A stretch of DNA of 17,127 nucleotides from an uncultured Steroidobacter sp. (GTDB lineage Bacteria; Pseudomonadota; Gammaproteobacteria; Steroidobacterales; Steroidobacteraceae), in contig CAMLEO010000140.1 of NCBI GenBank assembly GCA_946478975.1, positions 1-17,127 on the forward strand, in the 5' to 3' direction. The position numbers were made by a program, and so were the translations under genes. Below the pieces are notes generated by a model. It was not told the DNA's origin, searched no databases, and saw only the letters and a list, made by a program, of their open reading frames with translations. The first letter of the stretch is position 1; every line of letters starts with the position of its first letter. Shown piece by piece: positions 8,515-16,446 of the stretch.

Positions 8515-8572
8515 GCTCACCGATAAAACGCGCACGACGGCGCCCGACGATGCGATTCACGGGGAGGCAGCA

Positions 8573-10063
8573 ATGCAAGTCGCGATGGGCCGATGGTGGT
8601 GGGTGCTCGGGATGCTCTGTGCCGGCGGAATCTGCGGATCCGCGGCGGCGCAGGAAGTGCAGGGAAGCCTGGTCGATCTGATGAATTCCGGCCGGTTCCA
8701 GTTCAATCGGCTCGAACGGCAGGCCGCATTCGCGAATCAGGCGGCTTACAACGCACTGGCTCCCGTCTGCGAGCGGCAGGGCGCAACCGGCTGCACCGCC
8801 GACCAGGCGCGCGTGTTCGACAACGTTCGCGAGCTGGTGGAAACAGCGAATGAGATGCTCGGCTCCGGCCCCACCGAGCACAGCCTGGGATTGGATGAAG
8901 AGGGGCTGGGCTTTGCAATGCGCTGGACCGCGGCCGAGGAAATGACGGCGCAGAGCGCCGCCGGCAGCGAGTTTGCAAACAATCAGCTCACCAGCTTGAT
9001 GAGCCGCATGACGGCACTGCGATACGGCGCGCGAGGCTTCAGTGTCGCGAATCTGCCGCCGGGCGGTCGTGACAACAACACGCTGCTGGCGCACGAGCGA
9101 AACGCGCAGGGCGGAGCTGCATCGGCGGACGCCGATTCATCGGACGAGTTCAGTCGCTGGGGCGGCTTCCTGGATGGTTCTTTCGGCTGGGGCAATCGCG
9201 ATCCCACCGACGTCGAAGACGCGTTCGACTTCGACGGCATGGAAGTGACATTCGGCGTCGACTATCGCTTCAGGCCCGGGCTGGTGCTGGGGGCCATCGC
9301 CGGTCATACCAAGCAGGAAATCGATTTCGATTCCCGGCGCAGCGTGGTCGAAGGCGGCATCGAGTCGGACGGTTACAGCCTGATCGTCTACGGCCTGCGC
9401 GAATGGAACGGGCCCTACATGAGCGCCTCGCTGGGCTGGCAACGATTGTCGCTCGACACCACTCGTCACATCACCTATCCCTCGTTCAATCCCGACGAAG
9501 AATCCACCGATGTGACGGCGCGAGGCTCCACCGACAGCAAGACATTCTCGGCGACCTTCAACGCGGGCTGGTCGCTGAATCGCAAGGCTTTCGGCGCCGA
9601 GCCGTACGTGCGGGCCGAATATCGCAACATGAAGCTCGATGGCTTCGATGAGAACAGTCGTTACAACACCGGCTCGCAGGCCGGGCAGCCGGCGGGATTC
9701 GATTTCTCTTTCGGCGACCAGACCATCAAGTCGCTCGATACCGCGCTCGGCTTTCGTGTCCAGTATGCATTGACGCCGAATTTCGGCGTGCTCGTTCCTT
9801 ATCTCAAAGCGGAAGCGCACTGGCAGCTCGAAGACGATCCGCACACCGTCGACGCAACGTATGAAAACATGGGTGGCGTGTCGCCCGCCGTGCCGTTCGA
9901 CATCGTCGGCAACAAATCGGACACCAGTTTCTATATCGCGGCGATCGGCCTGTCGGTGGTGCTGAAGGGCGGCTGGCAGGGGTTCCTTCAGTATCAAACC
10001 GTCCAGAACCTGGACCTGCTCAGCAACGACGTCATCACCGGCGGCGTGCGCGCGGAATTTTGA
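8573..10063 (+). CDS. Outer-membrane beta-barrel protein with autotransporter-type domain
   Basis: The gene encodes a 496-residue exported protein. The ATG at 8573 is chosen because GGGGAGG at 8561-8567 lies 5 nt upstream and a signal peptide follows directly (WWWVLGMLCAGG, cleavage after about Ala26 in GSAAA/QEV). In-frame codons upstream lack both. Residues about 30-160 are polar and helical, with a C66-x7-C74 pair that may form a disulfide. A Gly/Asp/Ser-rich linker (about 160-192) precedes a barrel of about 300 residues starting near RWGGFLDGSFGWG, with alternating strand patterns and a terminal Phe (VRAEF), as expected for BAM-assembled barrels. This resembles the autotransporter beta-domain family, but the 'passenger' is very short and lacks beta-helix repeats. 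It is followed after 34 bp by the haem lipoprotein gene, probably in the same operon. Its function is unknown; it may display or anchor its neighbours. Confidence 0.85.
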   Translation: MQVAMGRWWWVLGMLCAGGICGSAAAQEVQGSLVDLMNSGRFQFNRLERQAAFANQAAYNALAPVCERQGATGCTADQARVFDNVRELVETANEMLGSGPTEHSLGLDEEGLGFAMRWTAAEEMTAQSAAGSEFANNQLTSLMSRMTALRYGARGFSVANLPPGGRDNNTLLAHERNAQGGAASADADSSDEFSRWGGFLDGSFGWGNRDPTDVEDAFDFDGMEVTFGVDYRFRPGLVLGAIAGHTKQEIDFDSRRSVVEGGIESDGYSLIVYGLREWNGPYMSASLGWQRLSLDTTRHITYPSFNPDEESTDVTARGSTDSKTFSATFNAGWSLNRKAFGAEPYVRAEYRNMKLDGFDENSRYNTGSQAGQPAGFDFSFGDQTIKSLDTALGFRVQYALTPNFGVLVPYLKAEAHWQLEDDPHTVDATYENMGGVSPAVPFDIVGNKSDTSFYIAAIGLSVVLKGGWQGFLQYQTVQNLDLLSNDVITGGVRAEF

Positions 10064-10097
10064 TCCCGCGCCGTTAGAAAAATTGGGGAGAGGCGAT

Positions 10098-13000
10098 ATG
10101 GCCCAAACGATGTTGGTGCGGCTCGCTGCAGCGTGCACGCTGTCCGCCACGCTGCTGGCCGGATGCGGCGGCAACGATGTCGGCGATCAAAAAGAGCCGC
10201 AGCCCGAAGCGGTCGCAGTCGTCGTCGGGCAAGCCTTCAGCAGCAGTGCCGCCGGCGTGCAAACCAAGGTGCGCGCCGGTTCGGAAGTGGTATTGAGCGG
10301 CAAGGAGAGCCGCAAGGGCGATGACGATTCCGGCGTCCCCATCATTCGCTATCAATGGACGCAGCTGAATCCCGGCGCCAATGCCGTGCAATTGGTGGAA
10401 CGCGCCAGTCACACCGTTTCGTTCACGGCGCCGGAAGTGCGCCAGACCACCACACTGACGTTTCGTTTGAATGTTTCCGATGCCAAGGAACAGAGCGACA
10501 CCGCGGACGTGGTCGTCACCGTCGATCCCATTCCGGATTCCGATCGGTTCCTGGAATTTCTAACGCACTCGGAACAGTTCGCGGTCGTCGCGGCGACCAG
10601 CACGCCCATCGCCGCGAATGCTCAGGCGCAAGAGCAGGGCCAGATCGGTTTCACGATCACCGTCACCAAGCTGGTGACATTCACCGACCGCAATAACGTC
10701 GTTCGCGAAAAAGTCCCGGTCGGCACGCCGCAGGTCGTGAATGCCGGCTGGTCGCAGCGGCTCGGCAGCGGCGGCACTTCGTGCAACGCCATGGAGAATC
10801 CGCGGATCCGCTTGGAAGCACCGCGGCTCGATTTGGATGATGCGCTCGCCGATGGCTCGGGCGATCTTTCCGATGTCATGGAAGCGTCGCAGGTGGATTC
10901 CGCGACGGTGTACGCGCGTGTGGAAATCTCATCCACAGGGGCCGTTCAAGCCGGCGTAACCCCGCAGCTGTGCGTGATCGGCGGCACTTCTCAGCCTACG
11001 CAATCGAGCGCGTCCAGCGTTGAGCTGGAGGCAGCGTCGCTGTTCTCCGATGTGGCTCCCCACGATACCAAGGCCGAGGCGCTCGCTTATTACGACACCA
11101 TCGATCCCGCGCCAGCGGATCAGAAGAAAGACACGTTGCGACGCTGGTTGACGGCCAATGGCTTCAACCCGACTGCTGCCGATTACGGCGCCGATAGTCA
11201 CGCCGTGTATCTCAACAACTACGATCTCGGCTTCGGCCGCGATATGTATATGAAGACCGGCGCCTGCGATCCGAATACGGCGCAGCTGCCGGTGGCCGAT
11301 CGAATCGGCCATTGCGATGTCGCCATGGTCGTCATCAACTATCCGACGCTCGAATCCGCCGCTCGCAAGTTGAATGCGATCATCGCAGTGGCGATGGAGT
11401 ACAGCGCGACGAGCAATGGCGGTGAGCGCTTCGTGAAGTTCTATACGTTCGCTCCGGATCGTCGCGACGGCGAGTTCAAACGCGTTTTGAGCGTGAATCT
11501 CGACGGCCGCGGCGAAAAGTACATGCCGCAGGCATGCGTCGTATGTCACGGCGGCGTGCCGGGGAGCGTCGGTAACGATGGGCGTTACGCCAGCGACGGC
11601 AACATTCATGCGGGATTCTTGTTGTGGGACCTGGGTTCGCTACTGTTCTCGGACACCGATCCGAGCTTCACCAACAAAACACGCTACAGCTCGCTGCGCC
11701 AGGCATACACGCGCGCCGTGCAAGAGGCGCAACTCAAACAGCTCAACGTCGGCGCGTATCTCACATTCAGAGATCCGCCCAGCCTCCCGGGTCGGTTCGC
11801 GCTCGCGCGCGAGCTGGCGGAAGGTTGGTACGGTGGTGTCGGGATGCCTCAAGCGTCGTTCCACGACTCGTTCGTGCCGAATGGCTGGAGCGCGGCTGGC
11901 TTGGATGGAGTGGCTGGGACTGCGGACGACAATCCGGCCAGCGCTGCGACTGTCTATTCCGATGTCTTCGCCAGGCACTGCCGCTCGTGCCACGTAACTC
12001 ATATTCCCAATCCAACGCTCGGCGATCCAAGGAATGAAGCGCTTTGCAATGCTTCTCCGAGCGACGATCCGGCCGGCGGTGTCGGGCTCACCAATCAACT
12101 GCCGATCGCGTGTTATCACCAGTTCGCGAACCTGAGCAGCCTGCAGGACATGATGAGCAAAGCGCGCATGCCGCTCGCCCGGCTCACGCTCGATCGTTTC
12201 TGGATCCAGCAGCCGAACCAGAGCATGTCGTCCGGAGAGCTGCTCGCGCAGCATCTCGGCATCGCCTCGGCCGACATGAAACCGGGCACGACCGTGGCCG
12301 CGTTCTCGATCTCACAACGGCAGTTGACCCAGGAATATCAGACGCTCACGGTCGCCGGCACGGACCCGGGCACAGGGCAGGAACGTTTCAATGCTCAGCG
12401 CAATCAGCCAGTGCGTGCCGCCGACGCCGAGAGCACCTTGCCGGTTTCATACACCTACAGCTTGAGCAAGCCTGCCAGCAGCTCCAGCGTGCTGGTGAAT
12501 CCGACCGCTGCGGATACGGCGTTCACACCCGATGTGCCTGGAACATACTCTCTGACGTTGGATGTGGGTGGAAGCGGCACCCGGCATCAAGTGACCAAAC
12601 AAATCATCATTCCCAATCGCGCGCCCACGGTTTCCGCCGGGCCGTTCAACGTGGAGCAGGGAGAAGCGACCAGCTTTACTGCTGCCACCGGTTTGCTGGT
12701 GAACGCCGGCGATGCGGACGGCGACAGGTTGACCGCAAGCCTCGGAACGAGTGACGCCGGTTGCGCGACTGCCCATGCGGCCCAAGTCGTGGTCCAAAGC
12801 GACGGCGCCTTCACTTACACCCACAATGGCGATCTGGCCACCTCGGACCAGTTCAAGCTGGTCGTGACCGATGGCTTTGATGCAGTGGAAACATGCGTAA
12901 CGGTGCTGATCCAGGGGGTGCCGGACACCGTTGCACCGACTCCGCCGACCATCAGCAGCGCAACTCCGGGCAGCGCCGGCAGTGGTGTGAGCGCGGACTT

Positions 13001-13577
13001 CCGTATCACGCTCAACTGGACCGCGGCGACGGATCTGGATCAGTTCGGCAATTCGCGCACCCTGGTCGGTTACCAGGTGTACCGTCGCTTGACCGCCTCC
13101 GGATCCGAAGCGCCGGTGGGCTCGGTCACGACCGGCACGACATTCACAGACACCAGCCCGCTGCCGAATACCTCGTACACGTATCGAGTCGCGGCCATCG
13201 ACGGCAGCAACAATCGCACGTACTCGGCACCGATCGCCCGCACGTCGTATTCTTCGTACCGATCGAACATCAACGCGATCTTCAGCACGAGCCTGGACGG
13301 CCGTGCGACCTGCGCGTCGGCGGGATGTCACGTGTTGGGCGGCGCGGGGCAGACGGTCGGCGGCCTGCGGCTGGATCAAGACGCGGCCTCGAATTACTCG
13401 CAGGTGTTGAACAAGGTCAACAGCGGAGCGCTGCCGTGCTGGCCGAATCAAAGCTGCCCCAACGTGCACTCGGGTGGCCAGGCGTTGAGCTCGGTGAACC
13501 TGGTCGGAGCTGAGGATCGCTACGATGCGTATCAGCAAATCAGCAAATGGATTGCCGAGGGAGCGCTGGACAATTAA
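10098..13577 (+). CDS. Large multidomain lipoprotein with Ig-like, cadherin-like and FN3 modules and three c-type haem sites
   Basis: This is a 1159-residue lipoprotein. The ATG at 10098 follows a purine-rich ribosome site (GGGGAGAGG, 10085-10093) and gives a clean signal ending in L-L-A-G-C23. An Ig/PKD-like domain covers about 40-150. A long unrecognised region holds haem c motifs C480-V-V-C-H and C628-R-S-C-H. A cadherin/VCBS-like domain follows (GDADGDRLTA to LVVTDGFD), then an FN3 domain (LNWTAATD, GYQVYRRL, YTYRVAAIDGS). The C-terminal cytochrome-like domain has C1072-ASAG-C-H (a C-x4-CH site) and ends in WIAEGALDN. In planctomycete-type cytochrome domains a distal MPxGG ligand is usual; here VHSGG suggests His ligation. 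I infer an electron-transfer or haem-dependent surface protein; no enzymatic core is recognised. It sits between the barrel and caspase genes with gaps of 34 and 21 bp. Confidence 0.85.
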   Translation: MAQTMLVRLAAACTLSATLLAGCGGNDVGDQKEPQPEAVAVVVGQAFSSSAAGVQTKVRAGSEVVLSGKESRKGDDDSGVPIIRYQWTQLNPGANAVQLVERASHTVSFTAPEVRQTTTLTFRLNVSDAKEQSDTADVVVTVDPIPDSDRFLEFLTHSEQFAVVAATSTPIAANAQAQEQGQIGFTITVTKLVTFTDRNNVVREKVPVGTPQVVNAGWSQRLGSGGTSCNAMENPRIRLEAPRLDLDDALADGSGDLSDVMEASQVDSATVYARVEISSTGAVQAGVTPQLCVIGGTSQPTQSSASSVELEAASLFSDVAPHDTKAEALAYYDTIDPAPADQKKDTLRRWLTANGFNPTAADYGADSHAVYLNNYDLGFGRDMYMKTGACDPNTAQLPVADRIGHCDVAMVVINYPTLESAARKLNAIIAVAMEYSATSNGGERFVKFYTFAPDRRDGEFKRVLSVNLDGRGEKYMPQACVVCHGGVPGSVGNDGRYASDGNIHAGFLLWDLGSLLFSDTDPSFTNKTRYSSLRQAYTRAVQEAQLKQLNVGAYLTFRDPPSLPGRFALARELAEGWYGGVGMPQASFHDSFVPNGWSAAGLDGVAGTADDNPASAATVYSDVFARHCRSCHVTHIPNPTLGDPRNEALCNASPSDDPAGGVGLTNQLPIACYHQFANLSSLQDMMSKARMPLARLTLDRFWIQQPNQSMSSGELLAQHLGIASADMKPGTTVAAFSISQRQLTQEYQTLTVAGTDPGTGQERFNAQRNQPVRAADAESTLPVSYTYSLSKPASSSSVLVNPTAADTAFTPDVPGTYSLTLDVGGSGTRHQVTKQIIIPNRAPTVSAGPFNVEQGEATSFTAATGLLVNAGDADGDRLTASLGTSDAGCATAHAAQVVVQSDGAFTYTHNGDLATSDQFKLVVTDGFDAVETCVTVLIQGVPDTVAPTPPTISSATPGSAGSGVSADFRITLNWTAATDLDQFGNSRTLVGYQVYRRLTASGSEAPVGSVTTGTTFTDTSPLPNTSYTYRVAAIDGSNNRTYSAPIARTSYSSYRSNINAIFSTSLDGRATCASAGCHVLGGAGQTVGGLRLDQDAASNYSQVLNKVNSGALPCWPNQSCPNVHSGGQALSSVNLVGAEDRYDAYQQISKWIAEGALDN

Positions 13578-13598
13578 CGCCACCGCGGAGAGCGATCG

Positions 13599-15221
13599 AT
13601 GATGCATCGAATTTGCCGTCTCACGTTGATGTTCGGCACCGCTGCAGTGGTTGGCTGCGCGGCGCCGCCGACAGCGAAGGAACAGGCGGCCGCCACGCAA
13701 GGCATGGTTACTCGCGGTGACCTCGAAATCGTCGATTGTTTGCTGCCAGGCCAAGTGCGGCAGCTCGGGAACACGACGTATCTGACGCAACGACGACCGA
13801 CTCGCACGACGGCGAGCGATTGCCGGATTCGCGGCGGCGAGTACGTTGCATTCGATCGCGCCGATCTCAAATCGGCGTTGCGAATCTGGATGGCGGCCGC
13901 GGAAGCCGGCGACGCCGAGGCACAGAACAACGTCGGCGAGATCTATGAGCGCGGCCTCGGCACGGAGCCAAATTACGAAGCCGCGATCATCTGGTATCAG
14001 AAGGCTGCGGATCAGGGTTACTCGCGGGCGATGTTCAATCTCGGCACGCTGTACGAGCAGGGCAAGGGCGTCGCGGCGGATAAGTTGAAGGCGTTGAACT
14101 TGTATCGTCAGGCGTGGGGACTGCCGGAAGATAGCGTGATTTATGAGTCGGCCGCGCAGCGCGAGCAGGATCAGCTGCGTGCCGAGCTCGATCAGCAGTT
14201 GAAAGAAAAAGACACGCAGCTGCAGCTGCTGCAGAAGCAGCTCAAGGACCTGGAAGCGAAGCTGAAGAAACAAGCGACGACTGCGGATACCGAGACCAGC
14301 TCCGAAATCAAGGCGCTCAAAGCCTGGATCGAAAAGCTCGAAGGCGAGCGTCGCGTCAGCACCGAGCGGCTCGCGACATTACCCAAACTGCGCACACCGC
14401 AGAACGCGCCGGTTTCCGCCGGCCGGCCCACCGCCGATCCGCGCACGATCGGCAAACTCAACTTCGGTCGCTACTACGCGCTGGTGATCGGCAATCAGAA
14501 CTACACGTCCATAGAACGCCTGCAAACGCCGCTGCGCGATGCCGAGCGTGCGGCCAAGGTGTTGGCCGACAAGTACGGCTTCACCGTGCAGGTGCTGGAA
14601 GACGCCAATGATATTTCCATGCTGCGCGCGATCAACGATTTGAACAGCGTGCTGCAAGCCGACGACAACGTGCTCATCTATTACGCCGGTCACGGCACGC
14701 GCTTGCAGAGCGGACAGACCGAGAGCGGCTATTGGCTGCCCGTGAATGCCGATCCGCCGCCAAAGGATACCTACTGGGTGCCCAACGAGCAGATCACCGG
14801 TCATCTCGGCCGCTTGAAGGCGAAGCGGGTGCTGGTGGTTGCGGACTCCTGTTACGCCGGCCTGTTGTCGACCGACCCGAGTTATATGTTCTTCGACAGC
14901 AAAGTCGGTTACAGCGAAGACTATCTCACCTACAAACTCGCGAAGCGCTCGCGCATGCTGCTGTCCTCCGGCGGCGATGAGCCAGTGTTAGATACGGGTG
15001 GCGGCGTGAACTCGGTATTCGCGCGCGCATTCCTCGATGAGCTGGAAAACAATCAGCAGATCCTGTCGACGCCGGAGCTGTTCAGCCGCCTGCAGAAGCG
15101 GGTGCAGGCAGCAGCCGCACAAAACAAATTCGTCCAGACGCCGCAATTCAAATCCATCAAAGGCGCGGGTCATGAGCTCGGGGACTTTTTCTTCGTGCCG
15201 GTGTCGATGAAGAAGAGCTGA
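13599..15221 (+). CDS. Lipoprotein with Sel1 repeats and a caspase-family (C14) peptidase domain
   Basis: The protein has 540 residues. GGAG at 13587-13590 sets the ATG at 13599 (a second ATG follows immediately). The N-terminus is a lipoprotein signal ending in A-V-V-G-C20 with Ala at +2, pointing to the outer membrane. An N-terminal block with DCLLPGQVRQLG and SDCRIRGGEY (Cys47 and Cys75, possible disulfide) leads into two Sel1-type repeats (about 90-165: AEAGDAEAQNNVGEIYERG, ADQGYSRAMFNLGTLYEQG). A charged coiled coil (about 186-225) follows. The caspase-like domain starts near 290 (YYALVIGNQNY) and has His365 in YYAGHG and Cys418 in ADSCYAG, so the dyad is intact. Acidic-pocket residues are not resolved by eye, so cleavage after Arg/Lys, as in orthocaspases, is only a guess. 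It is the last gene of the three-gene operon. Confidence 0.9.
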   Translation: MMHRICRLTLMFGTAAVVGCAAPPTAKEQAAATQGMVTRGDLEIVDCLLPGQVRQLGNTTYLTQRRPTRTTASDCRIRGGEYVAFDRADLKSALRIWMAAAEAGDAEAQNNVGEIYERGLGTEPNYEAAIIWYQKAADQGYSRAMFNLGTLYEQGKGVAADKLKALNLYRQAWGLPEDSVIYESAAQREQDQLRAELDQQLKEKDTQLQLLQKQLKDLEAKLKKQATTADTETSSEIKALKAWIEKLEGERRVSTERLATLPKLRTPQNAPVSAGRPTADPRTIGKLNFGRYYALVIGNQNYTSIERLQTPLRDAERAAKVLADKYGFTVQVLEDANDISMLRAINDLNSVLQADDNVLIYYAGHGTRLQSGQTESGYWLPVNADPPPKDTYWVPNEQITGHLGRLKAKRVLVVADSCYAGLLSTDPSYMFFDSKVGYSEDYLTYKLAKRSRMLLSSGGDEPVLDTGGGVNSVFARAFLDELENNQQILSTPELFSRLQKRVQAAAAQNKFVQTPQFKSIKGAGHELGDFFFVPVSMKKS

Positions 15222-15257
15222 CGCTGAGGCAGGGCGACCAGAATCCCTTAAGCGTTA

Positions 15258-15287
15258 GCGCCTTCCCCGCATGGTGAGCGAAGGCGC
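15258..15287 (+). other. Stem-loop in the 109-bp gap after the caspase gene
   Basis: A perfect 8-bp inverted repeat, GCGCCTTC (15258-15265) and GAAGGCGC (15280-15287), flanks a 14-nt loop. No T-run follows, so it is not a standard intrinsic terminator. It could attenuate read-through, mark a processing point, or be an operator for the DksA-like gene 43 bp downstream. Confidence 0.35.
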
Positions 15288-15330
15288 AGGTAACAACACT
15301 AAGGACATCGTCTACACAGTGAAGTGAGCT

Positions 15331-15663
15331 ATGTCCTCCGCCCCCCAGCATCTGGCCCAACGCCTGAGAGATCGCCGAGCCGAGCTCGTGCTTCGTAAAC
15401 ATCAGGTCGAGCGTACGCTGTCGCATCGAGAAGAGCCCGTGGTCGCGGATTTCGACGACGGCGCGATTCAACTGGAAAACGACGAAGTGCTGGGCCAGAT
15501 CGCGCAGACGATCGATACCGAGCTGGCAGCAATCGATAAAGCCATGGAGCGCTCTGCGCAAGGGTTGCTCGGCATCTGCGAGAAGTGCGAGCAACCGATT
15601 TCGCCGGCGCGCCTTGCGGCCGTGCCTTACGCGATCACCTGCTCGACGTGCGAATCTGAATGA
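15331..15663 (+). CDS. Small DksA/TraR-family C4 zinc-finger protein
   Basis: The protein has 110 residues. DksA-family proteins enter the RNA polymerase secondary channel and tune transcription, often with ppGpp. The N-terminus is a helical hairpin; at its tip is D40-F-D-D43-G-A45, which fits the DxxDxA motif used by DksA at the polymerase active site. The zinc finger is complete: C83-E-K-C86 and C104-S-T-C107, with 17 residues between the pairs. It is shorter than housekeeping DksA (about 150 residues), lacking much of its N-terminal region, so it is more likely a DksA-like paralogue than the main DksA. GAAGTGAG at 15321-15328 can serve as the ribosome site. It lies 109 bp after the caspase gene and 50 bp before the thioredoxin gene; whether it shares an operon with either is unclear. 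Confidence 0.9.
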   Translation: MSSAPQHLAQRLRDRRAELVLRKHQVERTLSHREEPVVADFDDGAIQLENDEVLGQIAQTIDTELAAIDKAMERSAQGLLGICEKCEQPISPARLAAVPYAITCSTCESE

Positions 15664-15713
15664 GCGATTGATTTTTCCGAACCCCGGCGTCCAACCGGCG
15701 TTGCCGCGTGAGG

Positions 15714-16184
15714 ATGTCGGAGATCGTCATTCGTACTTTACCGTTGCTGCTGCTGGCCGCGCTGCTCAACCTGGCTCTGCCGGGATTCAGCCATGCCGAC
15801 GGCCTCGACCTCGATCGTTATCGAGGCAAGGTCGTTGTCGTCGATTTTTGGGCATCCTGGTGCGTGCCGTGCCGGCGCTCGTTTCCGTGGCTCAATGAAA
15901 TTCAGACCAAATATCGCGACCAGGTGGTCGTAATCGGCGTCAACGTCGATCGCAATCAGGCCGACGCCGCGCAATTCCTTCGCGATGTGCCGGCGGCGTT
16001 TGCAATGATTTACGACCCCGACGGCAAGCTGGCCTCGCATTACGAAGTGCCCGGCATGCCCAGCTCTTTTGTCTTCGACGCCCGAGGCAAGCTGGTGGCA
16101 CGACACATCGGCTTTCGCAGCTCCGAAATCGAAGCTCGCGAGCAGGAGCTGCGCCAGCTGCTGCCGCAAACCACGAATCCTTAG
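15714..16184 (+). CDS. TlpA-like periplasmic thioredoxin-fold protein
   Basis: The protein has 156 residues from the ATG at 15714. An in-frame GTG at 15708 adds two residues; neither start has an ideally spaced ribosome site (GAGG abuts the ATG). A signal peptide (TLPLLLLAALLNLALPG, cleavage after about Ala28 in FSHA/DG) exports it. The thioredoxin fold shows VVVDFWASWC with the redox pair C50-V-P-C53, the VVVIGVNVDRN strand of TlpA/ResA-type proteins, and the cis-Pro region G-M-P116-S-S-F-V-F-D. It is likely a thiol-disulfide oxidoreductase acting in the periplasm. The gene is 31 bp upstream of a Cys-tailed DUF4266 lipoprotein, which makes that protein, or a haem or metal assembly step, a natural substrate candidate. 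That pairing is inferred from context. Confidence 0.9.
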   Translation: MSEIVIRTLPLLLLAALLNLALPGFSHADGLDLDRYRGKVVVVDFWASWCVPCRRSFPWLNEIQTKYRDQVVVIGVNVDRNQADAAQFLRDVPAAFAMIYDPDGKLASHYEVPGMPSSFVFDARGKLVARHIGFRSSEIEAREQELRQLLPQTTNP

Positions 16185-16215
16185 AAATCAAATCGCAACC
16201 TTTGGAGAAGACCCC

Positions 16216-16431
16216 ATGAAAGGCGGATTGCTCATGGCCGGTGCCCTGCTGCTGCTGTCCGGCTGCGCAAGCGTCGGCGTGCAACCCTGGGAGCGCGATG
16301 TGCTCGCGAAGCCCGAGATGTCTCTGGATGCCGATCCGCTCGATGCGGCGATCGACGATCACATTTATTTCAGCAAGGAAGCGTCCAGCGGCGGCCGCGG
16401 TTTTGGCGGCGGCGGCTGCGGCTGCAATTGA
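16216..16431 (+). CDS. DUF4266-family small lipoprotein with Gly/Cys C-terminal tail
   Basis: The protein has 71 residues. GGAGAAG at 16204-16210 sets the ATG at 16216. A short lipoprotein signal ends in L-L-S-G-C17. The mature part is only about 55 residues, with PWERDVLAKPEM, then DDHIYFSKEASSGG and a C-terminus of F-G-G-G-G-C68-G-C70-N. I recognise this as DUF4266; from memory the family keeps the PWER, S-[RK]-E-A and GGGGCGCN elements. The paired cysteines at the extreme end could bind metal, form a disulfide or be modified. It lies between a TlpA-like thioredoxin gene (31 bp upstream) and a DUF3570 gene (15 bp downstream), so the three are almost certainly one operon. No biochemical role is established that I know of. 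Confidence 0.88.
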   Translation: MKGGLLMAGALLLLSGCASVGVQPWERDVLAKPEMSLDADPLDAAIDDHIYFSKEASSGGRGFGGGGCGCN

Positions 16432-16446
16432 TCGATCGAGGACCTC

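Noticed and set aside
8267..8572. Upstream in-frame extension of the barrel protein
   Set aside because: The extension overlaps the divergent hydrolase gene and has no signal peptide at its start. The ATG at 8573 has a strong ribosome site and a signal peptide directly after it.
12447..14273. 608-codon open frame on the minus strand spanning the haem lipoprotein and caspase genes
   Set aside because: It crosses two well-supported genes and their junction, shows no domain, and is Arg-rich low-information sequence.
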